From an uncultured Litoreibacter sp. (lineage in GTDB: Bacteria; Pseudomonadota; Alphaproteobacteria; Rhodobacterales; Rhodobacteraceae), in the NCBI GenBank assembly GCA_947494435.1, contig CANLUY010000002.1, positions 930,001 to 994,000 on the forward strand: 64,000 bases of DNA, in the 5' to 3' direction. A program made the position numbers and the translations under genes. Of the stretch, positions 1 to 9,394 are shown in pieces (the first letter of the stretch is position 1; every line of letters starts with the position of its first letter). The notes under the pieces were generated by a model that saw only the letters and a program-made list of their open reading frames with translations, searched no databases and had not been told where the DNA came from.

Positions 1-1
1 T

Positions 2-1531
2 GAGCCAACGACGGCTTTGGATGTCACGGTTGAGGCGGCGGTGGTTGAACTTGTCAAAGACCTTGGTAAGAAATACGGCACATCGATGCTGTTTATTTCC
101 CACAACCTCGGACTAGTCTTGGAAACTTGCGACCGGATTTGCGTAATGTATTCCGGCGAAACAGTGGAAACGGGCCGTATCTCCGATGTGTTCGACAAGA
201 TGCAACACCCTTATACGCAGGCGCTGTTCCGGTCGATCCCCTTGCCCGGCGCAGACAAAAACTCTCGCCCCCTCGTGGCCATACCCGGCAATTTTCCACT
301 TCCTCATGAGCGCCCGAATGGTTGTAACTTTGGCCCACGCTGCGACTATTTTGAAGCTGGCCGATGCGATCAGGGTGTTATTCCGATGGCAGATGTCGCC
401 CGAGGAGACCGCCACGAAACACGCTGTCTGAGATACGCTGAGATTGATTGGGGCGCGCCCATTGATGTCGGCAAACAGACCGAGAAACCCGAACCGGGCG
501 ATGTTGTCCTGAAGATGGACAACCTCAAGAAATATTATGAGGTTGCGGCCTCCGCCTTGTTCGGTGGGGCAAACAAGAAAGTTGTCAAAGCAAACGAGAC
601 ACTCAGCTTTGAGGCCCGCGAGTCCGAGACGCTGGCCATTGTCGGGGAGTCCGGTTGTGGCAAGTCAACCTTCGCCAAAGTGCTGATGGGTTTGGAGACC
701 GCCACTGATGGCAAAATTCTTTTGCACAACTCCGAAATCCAAGACGTCCCGATCGAAAGCCGCGACACAAAGACAATCGCAAATGTGCAAATGGTGTTCC
801 AAAACCCGTTCGACACACTAAATCCCTCTATGACGGTCGGGCGCCAAATTATCCGCGCGCTGGAAATTTTCGGCGTGGGCGAGACCGAGAATGATCGAGA
901 GAACCGGATGCTTGAGCTACTGGACCTCGTGAAACTGCCCCGTGAGTTCGCGGGCCGAATGCCACGGCAATTGTCCGGTGGTCAAAAGCAACGGGTCGGC
1001 ATCGCGCGCGCATTCGCGGGTGACGCGAAGATCGTCGTCGCGGATGAACCGGTCTCTGCGCTTGATGTCTCTGTTCAAGCGGCGGTCACCGATCTGCTGA
1101 TGGAAATTCAGCGCAAAAACAAGACCACGCTTCTGTTCATTTCGCACGATCTGTCCATCGTGCGCTACCTCTCGGATAGGGTCATGGTGATGTATCTGGG
1201 ACATGTCGTGGAACTGGGATCAACCGATCAGGTTTTCCAGCCACCCTATCACCCCTATACCGAAGCGCTGCTCAGCGCTGTGCCCATTGCTGACACCAGT
1301 ATCGAAAAAGAACATATCGTTCTGGAGGGTGACATTCCGTCCGCTATGAACCCGCCCTCAGGCTGCCCATTCCAAACGCGCTGTCGTTGGAAAGATCAGG
1401 TGCCCGGTGGGCTTTGCGAAAAGGAAGTTCCCGCCGTGCGCCACATGGCGGACGGGCATCAGGTCAAATGCCACCTGTCCGATGACATCTTTGCCAAGAT
1501 GACCCCTGTCATCAAAATCGCAGCAGAATAG
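2..1531 (+). CDS. Oligopeptide/dipeptide ABC transporter, fused double ATPase (5' truncated)
   Basis: This is the C-terminal part of a fused DppD-DppF type ATPase that powers peptide uptake at the inner membrane. The window opens inside the first nucleotide-binding domain, at its Walker B motif (EPTTALDV), so the true start lies outside. After the H-loop (SHNL) comes the oligopeptide C-terminal region with its Cys pattern. The second domain is complete: Walker A GESGCGKST, signature LSGGQKQR, Walker B VVADEPVSALD, H-loop SHDL, then a second Cys-containing C-terminal region. The permease and binding-protein genes are presumably upstream. The substrate cannot be read from the ATPase; peptides are the family default, but some relatives carry other solutes. 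Confidence 0.9.
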   Translation, partial: EPTTALDVTVEAAVVELVKDLGKKYGTSMLFISHNLGLVLETCDRICVMYSGETVETGRISDVFDKMQHPYTQALFRSIPLPGADKNSRPLVAIPGNFPLPHERPNGCNFGPRCDYFEAGRCDQGVIPMADVARGDRHETRCLRYAEIDWGAPIDVGKQTEKPEPGDVVLKMDNLKKYYEVAASALFGGANKKVVKANETLSFEARESETLAIVGESGCGKSTFAKVLMGLETATDGKILLHNSEIQDVPIESRDTKTIANVQMVFQNPFDTLNPSMTVGRQIIRALEIFGVGETENDRENRMLELLDLVKLPREFAGRMPRQLSGGQKQRVGIARAFAGDAKIVVADEPVSALDVSVQAAVTDLLMEIQRKNKTTLLFISHDLSIVRYLSDRVMVMYLGHVVELGSTDQVFQPPYHPYTEALLSAVPIADTSIEKEHIVLEGDIPSAMNPPSGCPFQTRCRWKDQVPGGLCEKEVPAVRHMADGHQVKCHLSDDIFAKMTPVIKIAAE

Positions 1532-1546
1532 AAAGTACGGGCTTTC

Positions 1547-3016
1547 TTAAAGGCCGTACAACGCGTCGAACTTTGTATCGAGATAATCGAGCAACGGCAT
1601 CTCGGACGGCTCAAAGCCGCACGCATGGCGGATCGTGTCACGCGGTTCGCGCAGTCCACCAAACGTCTGCAGATTATTTTTGAGCCAACCGGTCGCTTTC
1701 TTTGTGTCACCTTGCGCCAGTTGAGCGTCCAGCTGCGGAACAGCTTCGCGTAAAGCCTGATACAAACACCCGGCATAAACATTGCCCAGTGAATAGGTCG
1801 GGAAGTACCCGAATAATCCGAAAGACCAATGCACGTCCTGCAAGACCCCGTTGGAAGGTTTATCCACCGCGACCCCAAAATCAGCTTCGAACCGCGCATT
1901 CCACGCATCTTCAAGATCACGCACTTCCAGATCGCCGGAGATCAGTTGACGCTCCAGATCGAAACGCAACATGACGTGTAGATTGTAATGAATTTCATCC
2001 GCTTCCGTACGGATATATCCTGACGAGACACGGTTCACGACACTGTAAAACGCGTCTTCATTGGTCACGCCGAAATCGCCGAACTTGTCGCGCATCAAAC
2101 CATAAAGGTAACTCGTGAATTCACGCGAGCGGCCCAGCTGATTTTCATAAATGCGACTTTGGCTTTCATGCACGCCCATCGACACTCCGGACCCGAGCGG
2201 CGTTAATTCGTAATCGCGGTCGATATTTTGCTCATAGCAGGCGTGCCCGACCTCATGAATTGTCGAATAGAAGCAGTTAAACGGATCACGCGGGCTGGTG
2301 CGCGTCGTTATACGAACGTCTGTTCCTGACCCCGAACTGAACGGATGCACGGCCTTGTCGATCCGACCTATGTTCAGATCGTACCCGAAACACTGCGCCA
2401 ATTCTTTTGTCACGGCCATCTGGACGGTTTCATCGAACGCTTGATCTAACGGCTCAACCGAAGGGCCTGACAAGACACGTTCCCGCAAAGCGACCAAGCG
2501 CGGGCGCATCCGATCAAACATCGCTTGAAGATCGGCACCACTGGTGCCCGGTTCGTAATCATCCAAAAGCGCATCATAAAGATCGCCACCAGCAGCCAGA
2601 CACGCTGCCTCTTCTCGTTTTAAGCGGATCATTTCCTCAAGAACCGGTGCAAAGCTTGCGAAGTCGTTCTCAGCGCGTGCTCTCGCCCAGATCCCTTGGC
2701 CTTTCGAGGTGTGACGTGCGATTGCGGTCGCCAAATCTGCAGGAATTTTAATCGTCCGCTCATAACTGCGTTTGATGAGGCGTAGGTTCGCGGCACTCAC
2801 CTCATCAGTGCTTTCAGCACGCGCCAAAAGATCACCCGTCGTAGGGTTTGTACGCCGCGCATGCAGCACTTCCTCTAACGCTGCCATTTCCTCCGACCGC
2901 AAGCTGGCGGCTCCATCCGGCATAACCGTTTCCTGGTCCCACCCTGTGCGCCCCGCGACGGAGGACAATGCTTGCGTGACCCGCTCATAGGCCATCAAAT
3001 CGTCATAGGCTGTCAT
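1547..3016 (-). CDS. M32 family carboxypeptidase (Taq type)
   Basis: Cytoplasmic zinc metallocarboxypeptidase that removes C-terminal residues from peptides. The zinc motif HEVGH lies near residues 254-258, followed by the M32-typical HESQSRIYEN segment about 30 residues later that supplies the third ligand. The length of 489 residues fits the family. There is no signal peptide. It stands convergent to the peptide ABC ATPase with 15 bp between stops, so imported peptides are a plausible substrate; that link is inference. It starts 3 bp after the stop of the heme A synthase gene on the same strand, so the two are probably cotranscribed although functionally unrelated. Confidence 0.92.
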   Translation of the reverse strand: MTAYDDLMAYERVTQALSSVAGRTGWDQETVMPDGAASLRSEEMAALEEVLHARRTNPTTGDLLARAESTDEVSAANLRLIKRSYERTIKIPADLATAIARHTSKGQGIWARARAENDFASFAPVLEEMIRLKREEAACLAAGGDLYDALLDDYEPGTSGADLQAMFDRMRPRLVALRERVLSGPSVEPLDQAFDETVQMAVTKELAQCFGYDLNIGRIDKAVHPFSSGSGTDVRITTRTSPRDPFNCFYSTIHEVGHACYEQNIDRDYELTPLGSGVSMGVHESQSRIYENQLGRSREFTSYLYGLMRDKFGDFGVTNEDAFYSVVNRVSSGYIRTEADEIHYNLHVMLRFDLERQLISGDLEVRDLEDAWNARFEADFGVAVDKPSNGVLQDVHWSFGLFGYFPTYSLGNVYAGCLYQALREAVPQLDAQLAQGDTKKATGWLKNNLQTFGGLREPRDTIRHACGFEPSEMPLLDYLDTKFDALYGL

Positions 3017-3019
3017 CGA

Positions 3020-4156
3020 TTATCCCCTTACGGATTGAGCGATCGGATACATGGTCAGGAACCGTGCGCGGAGGATCAGGCAGATCAAAACGACTGCGCC
3101 CAGTTGGTGGACAATCGCCAAATGCACTGGTGCTGCATACATGACGGTCCCAATTCCCAGGACCATCTGGCCGAAAAGCATAACCGCCACCCAATCATAG
3201 GCTTGTTTCGTTTTTACATTTCCCGAACTGCGCGACCTGCGCCAGACGACTAGGCCAAAGATAACGACAATGTAGCCCAACACGCGGTGGTTGAATTGAA
3301 CGAGCGCCTCATTTTCGAAGAAGTTCGACCATAAGGGCGTCAACTCAAACGCGAGCGACGGAAATACATCTCCCCCCATCAATGGCCAGTCCGTATAGGT
3401 TCGGCCTGCGTCGATGCCTGCGACCAGTGCGCCAAGTATGACTTGCAAATAACAGGCATGCATCAGGCCGGAAACCATCCTCTTCAATCTCGGCTCCGCA
3501 CTGCGACGGGCCTGCATAAGGTCGGCCTCAGACCGTCCGAGAGCGAGCACGTACCAGCAGATCAGGCCGAGGATGACAAACGCCAGTCCCAAATGGGTCG
3601 CGAGTCGGTAGGAGGCCACGTCCAACCTTGTGCCTTCAAGCCCTGAAGACACCATCCACCACCCGATAAAGCCCTGCAAACCACCGAGCGCGCCAAGCAA
3701 GAGCAAGCGGCCTGTCCAACCCGATGGAATGTCACGGCGCAGCGCAAAATATGCAAAACCTAACGCCCAAACCAATCCAATCACGCGACCGAGTTGGCGA
3801 TGCCCCCATTCCCACCAATAGATGACTTTGAACTCTTCCAAAGACATCCCTTTGTTTTGGAGCTGATATTCCGGAATCGCTTTGTATTTCTCGAATTCTT
3901 CAGCCCAAACCTCTGCACTCATCGGCGGGATCGCCCCTGTGACAGGTTTCCATTCGGTAATCGAAAGACCGGAATCTGTCAGACGGGTCATGCCGCCAAC
4001 AACGATCATGACGACGACCAAAGCGAACAAAGCCATCAGCCAGCCGCGGATGGCACGGCGTGCACCCGGTTTCTTGGCGCGGTCAATCACACCAGCTTGA
4101 GCCGCTGGCTTTTCCGCCGTGTCGACCTCTTCGAAAATGGAACGTTTTTCTGCCAT
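3020..4156 (-). CDS. ctaA: Heme A synthase (COX15/CtaA)
   Basis: Integral membrane enzyme that oxidises the C8 methyl of heme O to the formyl group of heme A for cytochrome c oxidase. The 378-residue protein has about eight hydrophobic segments. The COX15-type pattern is visible: GGMTRLTDSGLS after the first membrane segment, then conserved histidines in EWGHRQLGR, RLATHLGLA, FNHRVLGY and AIVHQLGAV, which are the expected heme ligands. The N-terminal 40 residues are polar and cytoplasmic. It is separated from the other cytochrome oxidase assembly genes, as is common in this order. Confidence 0.93.
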   Translation of the reverse strand: MAEKRSIFEEVDTAEKPAAQAGVIDRAKKPGARRAIRGWLMALFALVVVMIVVGGMTRLTDSGLSITEWKPVTGAIPPMSAEVWAEEFEKYKAIPEYQLQNKGMSLEEFKVIYWWEWGHRQLGRVIGLVWALGFAYFALRRDIPSGWTGRLLLLGALGGLQGFIGWWMVSSGLEGTRLDVASYRLATHLGLAFVILGLICWYVLALGRSEADLMQARRSAEPRLKRMVSGLMHACYLQVILGALVAGIDAGRTYTDWPLMGGDVFPSLAFELTPLWSNFFENEALVQFNHRVLGYIVVIFGLVVWRRSRSSGNVKTKQAYDWVAVMLFGQMVLGIGTVMYAAPVHLAIVHQLGAVVLICLILRARFLTMYPIAQSVRG

Positions 4157-4209
4157 ACCTGCCTCTTCTGTATTGCGCTCAAGCTAGTGCGCTAACGACG
4201 GCCCGACAA

Positions 4210-4995
4210 CTAGTCCTCGCGCGATTTCCACCGCACGAATTGCCGCAGGATCCCATGAAAAATCTGCACATCTTGCGGCGTCAGCGGAAGGCGCGACAAC
4301 ATATTTCGCAGATGCAATTTCATACTGTCCGCTTTGGTTTTCGGGTAGAAAAAACCAGCCACATCAAGCCTTTGTTCGAAATGCTCATACAGCTTGTGAA
4401 TTTCGACTTGCGAGGCCATCTCTACATCTTGCAGCAATGCTTCGACAGCATCGGACTGCCTGCGCCACTCATAAGCGGTCAAAAGCACACATTGCGACAG
4501 GTTGAGTGACGCAAATCCTGGATTAACCGGCACAGAGACAAGCGCGTTCGCCTGCGCCACATCAGAATTCTCCAGTCCGGCCCGCTCTGGCCCGAACAAC
4601 ACCGCGACCTTCTGGCCATTTGCGATCTTTGCGCGGGCTTGTCCCATCGCTTCCTCCGGGGTGACGACTGGCTTGGTCATATCGCGCGCCCGCGCTGTCG
4701 TGGCGAAAACGTAATCGAATTCGCCAATCGCTTCTGCGGTCGTCGCGTATATGCTAACTGTATCAAGCACCTTTGCCGCGCCGGACGCCGTTGCTGTCGC
4801 TGCGGGGTTTGGCCAGCCATCACGCGGCGCCACAAGGCGCATCCGCTCCAGTCCAAAATTTAACATGCCTCGCGCGGATGCACCGATATTCTCGCCCATC
4901 TGAGGCGCGACCAACACCATCACCGGCTGCGGACCGCCCCACTCAGGCTGGGCGTCATGATTGGTTCCCGACATCGCTATTTCCCAATGTTTCAC
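4210..4995 (-). CDS. trmJ: tRNA (cytidine/uridine-2'-O-)-methyltransferase TrmJ
   Basis: SpoU-class (SPOUT fold) methyltransferase that modifies the 2'-hydroxyl of nucleotide 32 in tRNA anticodon loops. Motif 1 is visible as APQMGENIGASARGM, motif 2 as VLFGPERAGL and motif 3 as PVNPGFASLNLSQ, which build the knotted SAM site. A C-terminal extension of about 90 residues matches TrmJ rather than the shorter TrmL. The start shown gives 261 residues; an internal ATG seven codons later (position 4974) is equally possible. The gene stands alone between heme A synthase and a divergent ThiE-like gene. Confidence 0.88.
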   Translation of the reverse strand: MKHWEIAMSGTNHDAQPEWGGPQPVMVLVAPQMGENIGASARGMLNFGLERMRLVAPRDGWPNPAATATASGAAKVLDTVSIYATTAEAIGEFDYVFATTARARDMTKPVVTPEEAMGQARAKIANGQKVAVLFGPERAGLENSDVAQANALVSVPVNPGFASLNLSQCVLLTAYEWRRQSDAVEALLQDVEMASQVEIHKLYEHFEQRLDVAGFFYPKTKADSMKLHLRNMLSRLPLTPQDVQIFHGILRQFVRWKSRED

Positions 4996-5084
4996 GGCGG
5001 TTTAAGGCTCGAATGCGCCTGAAGCAATGCCCTTGTGAGGCAGAACAGCTCCGTCTATGAAGTTCGAAACAAAAGGCCAGCCGA

Positions 5085-5717
5085 ATGACCGATATCTCTG
5101 ATGCTCCGCAAACACCGCAAGTCTATCTTGTCACACCACCCACAATAGAATTGTCGAGTTTTAACGCGACCTTGGCAGGCATGCTTGATGAGGTGGAAAT
5201 AGCTTGTGTCAGACTGGCGCTGGCCGCCAGCGACGAAGATGATGTCAGTCGTGTCGCGGATGTATTGCGCGAAACCAGCCACGCCCGTGATATTCCGCTC
5301 ATTCTCGATAGCCATGTCCGCCTGATCGAGAAACTCGGCCTCGACGGCGTACATCTCACAGATGGCGCTCGCTCTGTCCGCTATGCGCGAAAAGAGCTTG
5401 GCGCCGACGTTGTGATCGGTGCCGCCTGTGGCGCATCACGACACGAGGGCATGAACGCCGGCGAAAGTGGGGCGGATTATATTGCGCTCGGCCCCCTTAC
5501 AGATACAGGGCTTGGTGGCGAAGAACTGGCAGCGTTAGATGATTTTCAGTGGTGGTCACAAATGATCGAACTTCCCGTTGTGGCTGAAGGTGGCCTTACG
5601 GTCGAAGCCATCGAAACATATGCGCCGTTTTCCGACTTTTTCGCTATCGGACAGGAGGTGTGGAAATCAGACGATCCGCTCGCGAGCCTTAAATCGCTGA
5701 TTGCACCTCTTTCCTAA
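5085..5717 (+). CDS. ThiE/TenI-fold protein, divergent thiamine phosphate synthase paralog
   Basis: A 210-residue (beta-alpha)8 barrel of the thiamine phosphate synthase superfamily. The pattern DGVHLTDGARSVR and the strand ADYIALGPL line up with ThiE, and VVAEGGLT with its phosphate-binding glycine loop. Differences are marked: the canonical GPxFxTxTK stretch is replaced by GPLTDTGLGGEE, and the N-terminal pyrimidine-binding residues are not evident. It may therefore not make thiamine phosphate. No other thi gene is nearby. Its last 29 bp overlap the end of the convergent olsA. I am sure of the fold but not of the reaction. Confidence 0.7.
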   Translation: MTDISDAPQTPQVYLVTPPTIELSSFNATLAGMLDEVEIACVRLALAASDEDDVSRVADVLRETSHARDIPLILDSHVRLIEKLGLDGVHLTDGARSVRYARKELGADVVIGAACGASRHEGMNAGESGADYIALGPLTDTGLGGEELAALDDFQWWSQMIELPVVAEGGLTVEAIETYAPFSDFFAIGQEVWKSDDPLASLKSLIAPLS

Positions 5718-6519
5718 AACCGCGGCGCACCTGCTCTTCCGCGCGCTGGGCAAGGGCTTTCCTATTTGCAAAGTCGCTCACTTTCAAAGGCTCATGAAAG
5801 ACGACTGTGATAGCGCCTTGTCGGGGTGCAGCCAGTGTCTGCAGTAAATGGGCTCCGAATTCCATATCGCCCCACCAGCCATAAAAATGGTCCGGCTCAC
5901 CATTGGGAGCGTGGTACGTGACAGTTGCAGTCTGAATATGGCAGTTTTCTTTCAGATCATCTGTAAAGAACGCCGCAAAAAGCGTTGATTTGAATTGTAA
6001 AACCCTCAGTCCATCACTACTCGTACCCTCTGGGAAGAAAAGCAAACGATGCCCTGCTAACAACCGTTCTTCAAACTGCGTTTTCTGCTCCGCTGCATCA
6101 CGACGATCACGCCTGATAAAGAGCGTTCCGGTCGCACGGGCAAGCCATCCGATGAAAGGCCACTTTGATACCTCTGCCTTGGAGACAAAATACACTGTCT
6201 GACACGCGTTAAGGGCAAAAATATCGAGCCATGAGGCGTGGTTCGCAACGACTGCACCTGAGTGACGCATCGGCTCTCCCTCGACGCGATACGAGATGCC
6301 AAGCAGCCGTAGTGCATTCCGGCAGACAAATTTGGTCATCATTGGCGTTATAGGTCGATGCAACCCAAATAGCGGCCTTTCAATCAAACGCAAAAGCAAA
6401 AGAATGGCCAACCCGCCAAAAACAAGAAGCCCAACGGGAATCCCACGCACCAACAGTCGTACCCACCCGGCCGCTTGAATAGGTTCCGGCTCAGCTTCTG
6501 GTATCTCATTCCATGTCAA
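5689..6519 (-). CDS. olsA: Lyso-ornithine lipid O-acyltransferase (PlsC family)
   Basis: Membrane-associated acyltransferase expected to add the second, ester-linked fatty acid to lyso-ornithine lipid; homologs can also acylate lysophosphatidic acid. The PlsC signature is present: NHASWLD (HX4D) and FPEGTSSDG, preceded by one strong N-terminal membrane segment around residues 22-45. It overlaps the upstream olsB by 4 bp (ATGA), so the two are translationally coupled, which supports the ornithine-lipid assignment over a housekeeping plsC. The 3' end overlaps the convergent ThiE-like gene by 29 bp. Confidence 0.88.
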   Translation of the reverse strand: MTWNEIPEAEPEPIQAAGWVRLLVRGIPVGLLVFGGLAILLLLRLIERPLFGLHRPITPMMTKFVCRNALRLLGISYRVEGEPMRHSGAVVANHASWLDIFALNACQTVYFVSKAEVSKWPFIGWLARATGTLFIRRDRRDAAEQKTQFEERLLAGHRLLFFPEGTSSDGLRVLQFKSTLFAAFFTDDLKENCHIQTATVTYHAPNGEPDHFYGWWGDMEFGAHLLQTLAAPRQGAITVVFHEPLKVSDFANRKALAQRAEEQVRRGFRKEVQSAI

Positions 6520-7292
6520 AGCGATCGTGCCTTCGCGTAAATATCGCGATGTTTTGCTGACATTTTTTGGGTGTCCATCACAAGACAGACATCTGTCGTG
6601 TTAAAGTCATGATCAATAAAAGCCCCGTCGCCAATCATGCCACCCAGACGCAAATACGCTTTAATCAGTGCAGGCATGGCGCGCATTGCAGCAGGGCGAT
6701 CTAAGTCCTCTGCGGGAACCAAATCCAAACTTTGATAAGCAAGCGATCTTGGGCGCAATTCTTCTGGGGCAAGATGCGCGGAGTGGAGGTAAGACAGCGC
6801 CTGCTCGAACTCCGAAACGTCAGTCCCGTGAAAACTTGCAACGCCAAAAAGCACGTCGATTTTGTGACGTTGAACATAATCCGCAAGGCCCTGCCAAAGC
6901 TGGAACATGGCCGTGCCGCCGCGATACTCCTGAGCAAGGCACGACCGACCAAGTTCGAGCAGGCGCCGACCAGAGCTTTTCAAAGCACTCAGATCGTACT
7001 CGCCCTCTCCGTAAAACCCTCCGGCAGCTTGCGCCTGATCTTCGCGCATCAACCGGTACACACCAACAATATGATCGCGGTTCACCGGATCCTGCGTCGT
7101 ATCAACCAAGACAAGCTGATCGCAAAAGGGGTCAAACGTATCCCGTTCAAAGCGATTCACGTGATCGACTTGGGTGCCCGCCCCGCCGAGCTCCTTAACA
7201 AACACGCGATATCGCAGTCGCTGAGCCCCTTCGATATCTTCTGGGCGTGTTGCAAGGCGGACGTCTGTGTGGGGCACAATTGGAACAGTCAT
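6516..7292 (-). CDS. olsB: L-ornithine N(alpha)-acyltransferase OlsB
   Basis: GNAT-like enzyme that transfers a 3-hydroxyacyl group from acyl carrier protein to the alpha-amino group of ornithine, the first step of ornithine lipid synthesis, a phosphate-free membrane lipid. The family pattern is visible in RYRVFVKELG near the N terminus, VGVYRLMRE, ELGRSCLAQEYRGG and the C-terminal region with LIKAYLRLGGMIGDGAF. The length of 258 residues is typical. It forms a two-gene operon with olsA. In marine bacteria this pathway is often raised under phosphate limitation; no Pho box was evident in the 117 bp upstream. Confidence 0.92.
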   Translation of the reverse strand: MTVPIVPHTDVRLATRPEDIEGAQRLRYRVFVKELGGAGTQVDHVNRFERDTFDPFCDQLVLVDTTQDPVNRDHIVGVYRLMREDQAQAAGGFYGEGEYDLSALKSSGRRLLELGRSCLAQEYRGGTAMFQLWQGLADYVQRHKIDVLFGVASFHGTDVSEFEQALSYLHSAHLAPEELRPRSLAYQSLDLVPAEDLDRPAAMRAMPALIKAYLRLGGMIGDGAFIDHDFNTTDVCLVMDTQKMSAKHRDIYAKARSL

Positions 7293-7409
7293 TCAATTCT
7301 TACCAAAAACTGACCCGCTAAGTTCCGACAAATCAACACCCTTGATTATTCCTAAATACATCTATTTCAATGTAAGAATAAGATTTTAGGACTCTCAAAC
7401 AGACGTATT

Positions 7410-7601
7410 TCACGTGCGATCTCCAATTTCGATCCGCAAAATGACATTTGAACCGTTAATCGTAACTTTGCCTTGGTGCTCAAAATTAACCGTAATTTTA
7501 CCATTTATGTTAGATTGAACTTGTCCCAGCCCCCAATCGGGCGCGTCCGGGTGGCGCACCAGCATGCCCGGCTCCAACAGAGAGTTCAATTCATCCATCA
7601 T
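7410..7601 (-). CDS. Small DUF3553 protein
   Basis: A 63-residue protein recognisable by PGMLVRHPDAPDWGLGQVQS, the core of the DUF3553 family, which resembles the small beta-barrel of UvrD/Rep-type helicase tails. Function is unknown. I prefer the ATG at 7601 because AAGGGG sits seven bases upstream on the coding strand; ATG at 7598 is the alternative. The start is interlocked with the divergent chpT gene, leaving at most 25 bp between them, so each promoter must lie inside or beyond the other gene. It is followed by 117 bp of AT-rich sequence before olsB, in which I see no gene. Confidence 0.8.
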   Translation of the reverse strand: MMDELNSLLEPGMLVRHPDAPDWGLGQVQSNINGKITVNFEHQGKVTINGSNVILRIEIGDRT

Positions 7602-7626
7602 GGCACAACCCCTTGGAAACGACCTT

Positions 7627-8223
7627 ATGAGCATTGACCTTAACGACACAGCATCTTTGCTTGGGTCGCGCATTTGCCATGACCTTATCAGTCCTTTGGG
7701 CGCAATCAGCAATGGGGTTGAGCTGATGTCGATGTCCGGTGTTGCTGACAGTCCTGAGATGAAATTGATCGAAGAGGCCGTTGAAAGCGCCAATGCACGT
7801 GTCCGCTTCTTCCGCGTAGCCCTTGGTGCGGCCTCTGGCAGTCAGATGCTCGCCCGCTCGGAAATTTTGCGTCTGTTAGATGGCTGCTATGGCGGCGGAC
7901 GCACAGTGGTCCGTTGGTCACCGCCGTCTGACCCGTCCCGAACAGAAGCCAAGACCGCATTCCTTGCCTTGATGTGCATGGAAGCTGCGTTGCCGCAAGG
8001 TGGGGAAGTGTCAATCAGCGCTGATCGTGGCAATTGGCAACTTCAGGCCTTTGGCCCAGCCGTGCGCTACGATCCTGACCTTTGGTCGGTTCTCACACGC
8101 AAAAACGGACAGGCCATAGCTTCGAGCCAAGTTCAATTCGCGTTGCTGCAAGAGGTTTTTGAAGCAACGGGTCAAACACCCTTGGTTGGACATTCCGACA
8201 GCGCGGTGTCCCTCCGCTACTAG
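7627..8223 (+). CDS. chpT: Histidine phosphotransferase ChpT
   Basis: Phosphorelay protein that passes phosphate from the hybrid kinase CckA to CtrA and CpdR in alphaproteobacteria. The dimerisation helix carries the phospho-accepting histidine in [16 protein letters not shown] (His18 with the start used here), followed by a degenerate ATPase-like domain without ATP-binding motifs, as expected for ChpT. The start at 7627 has GGAAA seven bases upstream; an ATG at 7600 would add nine residues and collide with the neighbour's ribosome-binding site. The stop codon overlaps the convergent gamma-carbonic anhydrase gene by 4 bp (CTAG). Confidence 0.9.
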   Translation: MSIDLNDTASLLGSRICHDLISPLGAISNGVELMSMSGVADSPEMKLIEEAVESANARVRFFRVALGAASGSQMLARSEILRLLDGCYGGGRTVVRWSPPSDPSRTEAKTAFLALMCMEAALPQGGEVSISADRGNWQLQAFGPAVRYDPDLWSVLTRKNGQAIASSQVQFALLQEVFEATGQTPLVGHSDSAVSLRY

Positions 8224-8747
8224 AGCGGCCGCAACCCATCGCGAAAACGGCGCATATTTGCTTGGTACCCTAGCGCTGATCCAATCAGCGCGTCTTGCGC
8301 CGCTTGATCCAACTCACGCACCACCTTGCCAGGTGTGCCTAAAACCATCGCCCCATCAGGTATCTCTTTTCCTTCGGTGATAAGCGCCCCTGCCCCGATC
8401 AGGCATCCCGATCCAATCCGCGCATTATTGAGGATTGTCGCGCCCATCCCGATCAAGCTGCCATCCCCGATGGTGCAGCCGTGCAGCATGGCCTTGTGAC
8501 CAATCGTGCAATTCGCCCCAATGGTCAGAGGGTATCCGATATCGGTGTGTAACACACAGTTTTCCTGAATGTTGCTGCCCTCGCCAACGATAATAGGCTC
8601 GTTATCCCCGCGCAACGTAGCCCCGAACCAGATCGAGGCTTTAGACCGCAAGATCACCTGCCCAATGACATTTGCATCGGGCGCGATCCAGTAATCGCCG
8701 TCATCTGGCAACTCTGGCGCCATATCTTCAAGACTGTAAAGCGTCAC
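8220..8747 (-). CDS. Gamma-class carbonic anhydrase family protein
   Basis: A 175-residue left-handed beta-helix trimer protein built from hexapeptide repeats (for example [26 protein letters not shown]). Three histidines in the expected places, VLHTD and GHKAMLHG, would bind the catalytic metal between subunits. Relatives include YrdA and PaaY; some hydrate carbon dioxide while others are inactive or act as thioesterases, so the activity is not settled by sequence. It is the third gene of the yicC-gmk operon, its ATG overlapping the gmk stop by 4 bp. Confidence 0.88.
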   Translation of the reverse strand: MTLYSLEDMAPELPDDGDYWIAPDANVIGQVILRSKASIWFGATLRGDNEPIIVGEGSNIQENCVLHTDIGYPLTIGANCTIGHKAMLHGCTIGDGSLIGMGATILNNARIGSGCLIGAGALITEGKEIPDGAMVLGTPGKVVRELDQAAQDALIGSALGYQANMRRFRDGLRPL

Positions 8748-9394
8748 GATTGCCGTCCTTCAAATTCCGCATTCAGCTCCCGCACAAACTGCACCAGCCC
8801 CGTCTGACGCGTGCGGCGCAGTCTTTCGGCACTAAGGATGGCTTTCAACTGCGCTTCGGTCTGATCCACGTCGGTATTCACAACGCAATAGTCATATTCA
8901 GCCCAATGGCTGATCTCATCCCGGCTTTTCGTCATGCGGTCTGCGATAACGTCGTCACTATCTTGCCCGCGGCTTCGCAACCGCTTTTCCAATTCGGCAA
9001 TGGAGGGAGGAAGAATAAAGATAGAGACGAAGTCGTCAGATAAAGTGGAGTTGCGGACCTGCTGGCCGCCCTGCCAGTCTATGTCAAAAATGACATCCCG
9101 ACCTTCAACCAATGCACGTTCAACGGGAGCCATGGGAGAGCCGTAAAAATTTCCAAAAACCTCGGCATGCTCCAGCATTTCGCCGTCATCAACCATTTGC
9201 TGAAACTGATCTTTGGTTCTGAAATAATACTCTCTACCGTCCACTTCACCACTTCGCGGCGCGCGCGTAGTGGCAGAGATCGAAAAGCTTAGCGTTGGAT
9301 CCCACGCCATCAATCGGCCTGCCAAAGTCGATTTCCCGGCTCCAGATGGCGAAGATAAGATAATCGGGATACCGCGCCGCTGTGCCATGCTCAC
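8744..9394 (-). CDS. gmk: Guanylate kinase
   Basis: Cytosolic kinase that converts GMP and ATP to GDP and ADP. The P-loop SPSGAGKST is near the N terminus, followed by the GMP-binding signature around [25 protein letters not shown] and the lid arginines RLRSRGQD. The length of 216 residues is normal. It overlaps yicC by 4 bp upstream and the carbonic anhydrase gene by 4 bp downstream. The yicC-gmk order is widespread in proteobacteria, which supports both calls. Confidence 0.96.
   Translation of the reverse strand: MSMAQRRGIPIILSSPSGAGKSTLAGRLMAWDPTLSFSISATTRAPRSGEVDGREYYFRTKDQFQQMVDDGEMLEHAEVFGNFYGSPMAPVERALVEGRDVIFDIDWQGGQQVRNSTLSDDFVSIFILPPSIAELEKRLRSRGQDSDDVIADRMTKSRDEISHWAEYDYCVVNTDVDQTEAQLKAILSAERLRRTRQTGLVQFVRELNAEFEGRQS

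Noticed and set aside
7602-7793. Upstream extension of DUF3553 to 127 residues
   Set aside because: It would run through chpT on the other strand; the family domain starts near the ATG at 7601, which has its own ribosome-binding site.
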